A stretch of 14,292 nt of DNA, taken from positions 1 to 14,292 of the forward strand of contig SFQP01000015.1 in the NCBI GenBank assembly GCA_004562975.1, read 5' to 3'. This stretch comes from a bacterium. Its GTDB lineage: Bacteria > Bacteroidota > Bacteroidia > Bacteroidales > Bacteroidaceae. The notes under the pieces were generated by a model. The model saw nothing but the letters and a program-made list of their open reading frames with translations, was not told the DNA's origin and did no database searches. Position numbers and translations under genes: made by a program. Shown here in pieces: positions 14,201-14,292 of this stretch (position 1 is the stretch's first letter; every line of letters begins with the position of its first letter).

Positions 14201-14292
14201 TGTACTGAAATAGGTTGACCAAAAAACCATCAAATTTTAGTACAATGCCATTATCAAAATTCAGTCGTGCGGAGAAGAACCGCATAGTGGAG
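14201..14292 (+). mobile_element. Probable left end of an insertion sequence (IS3-like, truncated by the window)
   Basis: The sequence TGTACTGAAATAGGTTGACC (14201-14220) begins with TG and looks like the terminal repeat of IS3/IS150-type elements. A transposase-like start codon follows within 45 bp. TGTACTGAAAT (14201-14211) is also inverted, with one mismatch, at 14234-14244, just ahead of the ATG. The right end lies outside the window, so family and boundaries are tentative. Confidence 0.45.
14245..14292 (+). CDS. Transposase-like protein, first 16 residues only
   Basis: The frame opens with ATG at 14245 and reads MPLSKFSRAEKNRIVE before the window ends. A short basic start running into a helix of the type 'FSRAEKNRIVE' resembles the N-terminal helix-turn-helix of IS3-family OrfA proteins. 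Sixteen residues are too few for a firm family call; the neighbouring terminal-repeat-like sequence is the main support. Confidence 0.4.
   Translation, partial: MPLSKFSRAEKNRIVE

Overview
The window is chromosomal DNA from a member of the Bacteroidales. The proteins point that way: a DUF4292 lipoprotein, an Omp28-like secreted protein, two C-terminal sorting domains of type IX secretion style, and promoters matching the Bacteroidota form TTTG-N(19-21)-TAnnTTTG. The C-terminal 'YDLQGRR...GIFI' tail of the sialidase is typical of Prevotella-like genomes. Base composition looks GC-rich for the group, judged by eye. The species cannot be named from this sequence.

Left part (1-4714), minus strand: one probable transcription unit that reads dut (dUTPase), a TPR lipoprotein, a DUF4292 lipoprotein and an EnvC-like murein hydrolase activator. 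The 5' end of an Rpn/PD-(D/E)XK-type protein follows and runs off the left edge. Three of these proteins carry export signals and belong to the envelope; dut is the cytoplasmic first gene. As far as I recall this gene order is conserved in Bacteroidales.

Centre (4715-6250): dgt (dGTP triphosphohydrolase) is transcribed divergently from dut. The 219 bp between the two start codons hold opposed promoter -7 elements and, in the predicted dgt leader, an array of CTATAG-like hexamers repeated almost exactly every 10 bp.

Right part (6251-13685), plus strand: a large secreted GH33 sialidase with all six catalytic residues assignable, uracil phosphoribosyltransferase, a Xer-type tyrosine recombinase, and a secreted Omp28-like protein with a CxxC thioredoxin-like motif. 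The intergenic regions are rich in inverted repeats: an operator-like cluster at the sialidase promoter, a 17-bp inverted repeat after xer, a 13-bp inverted repeat overlapping the Omp28 promoter, and a 27-bp near-perfect hairpin after the Omp28 gene.

Right edge (13823-14292): lower-GC DNA without a confident gene, then what looks like the left end of an insertion sequence with the first 16 codons of its transposase.

Most of the window is ordinary housekeeping and envelope content. I see no clear new multi-gene system. The best leads are non-coding: the 10-bp phased CTATAG array, the inverted repeats, and the apparent duplication of the domain flanking the sialidase catalytic core.
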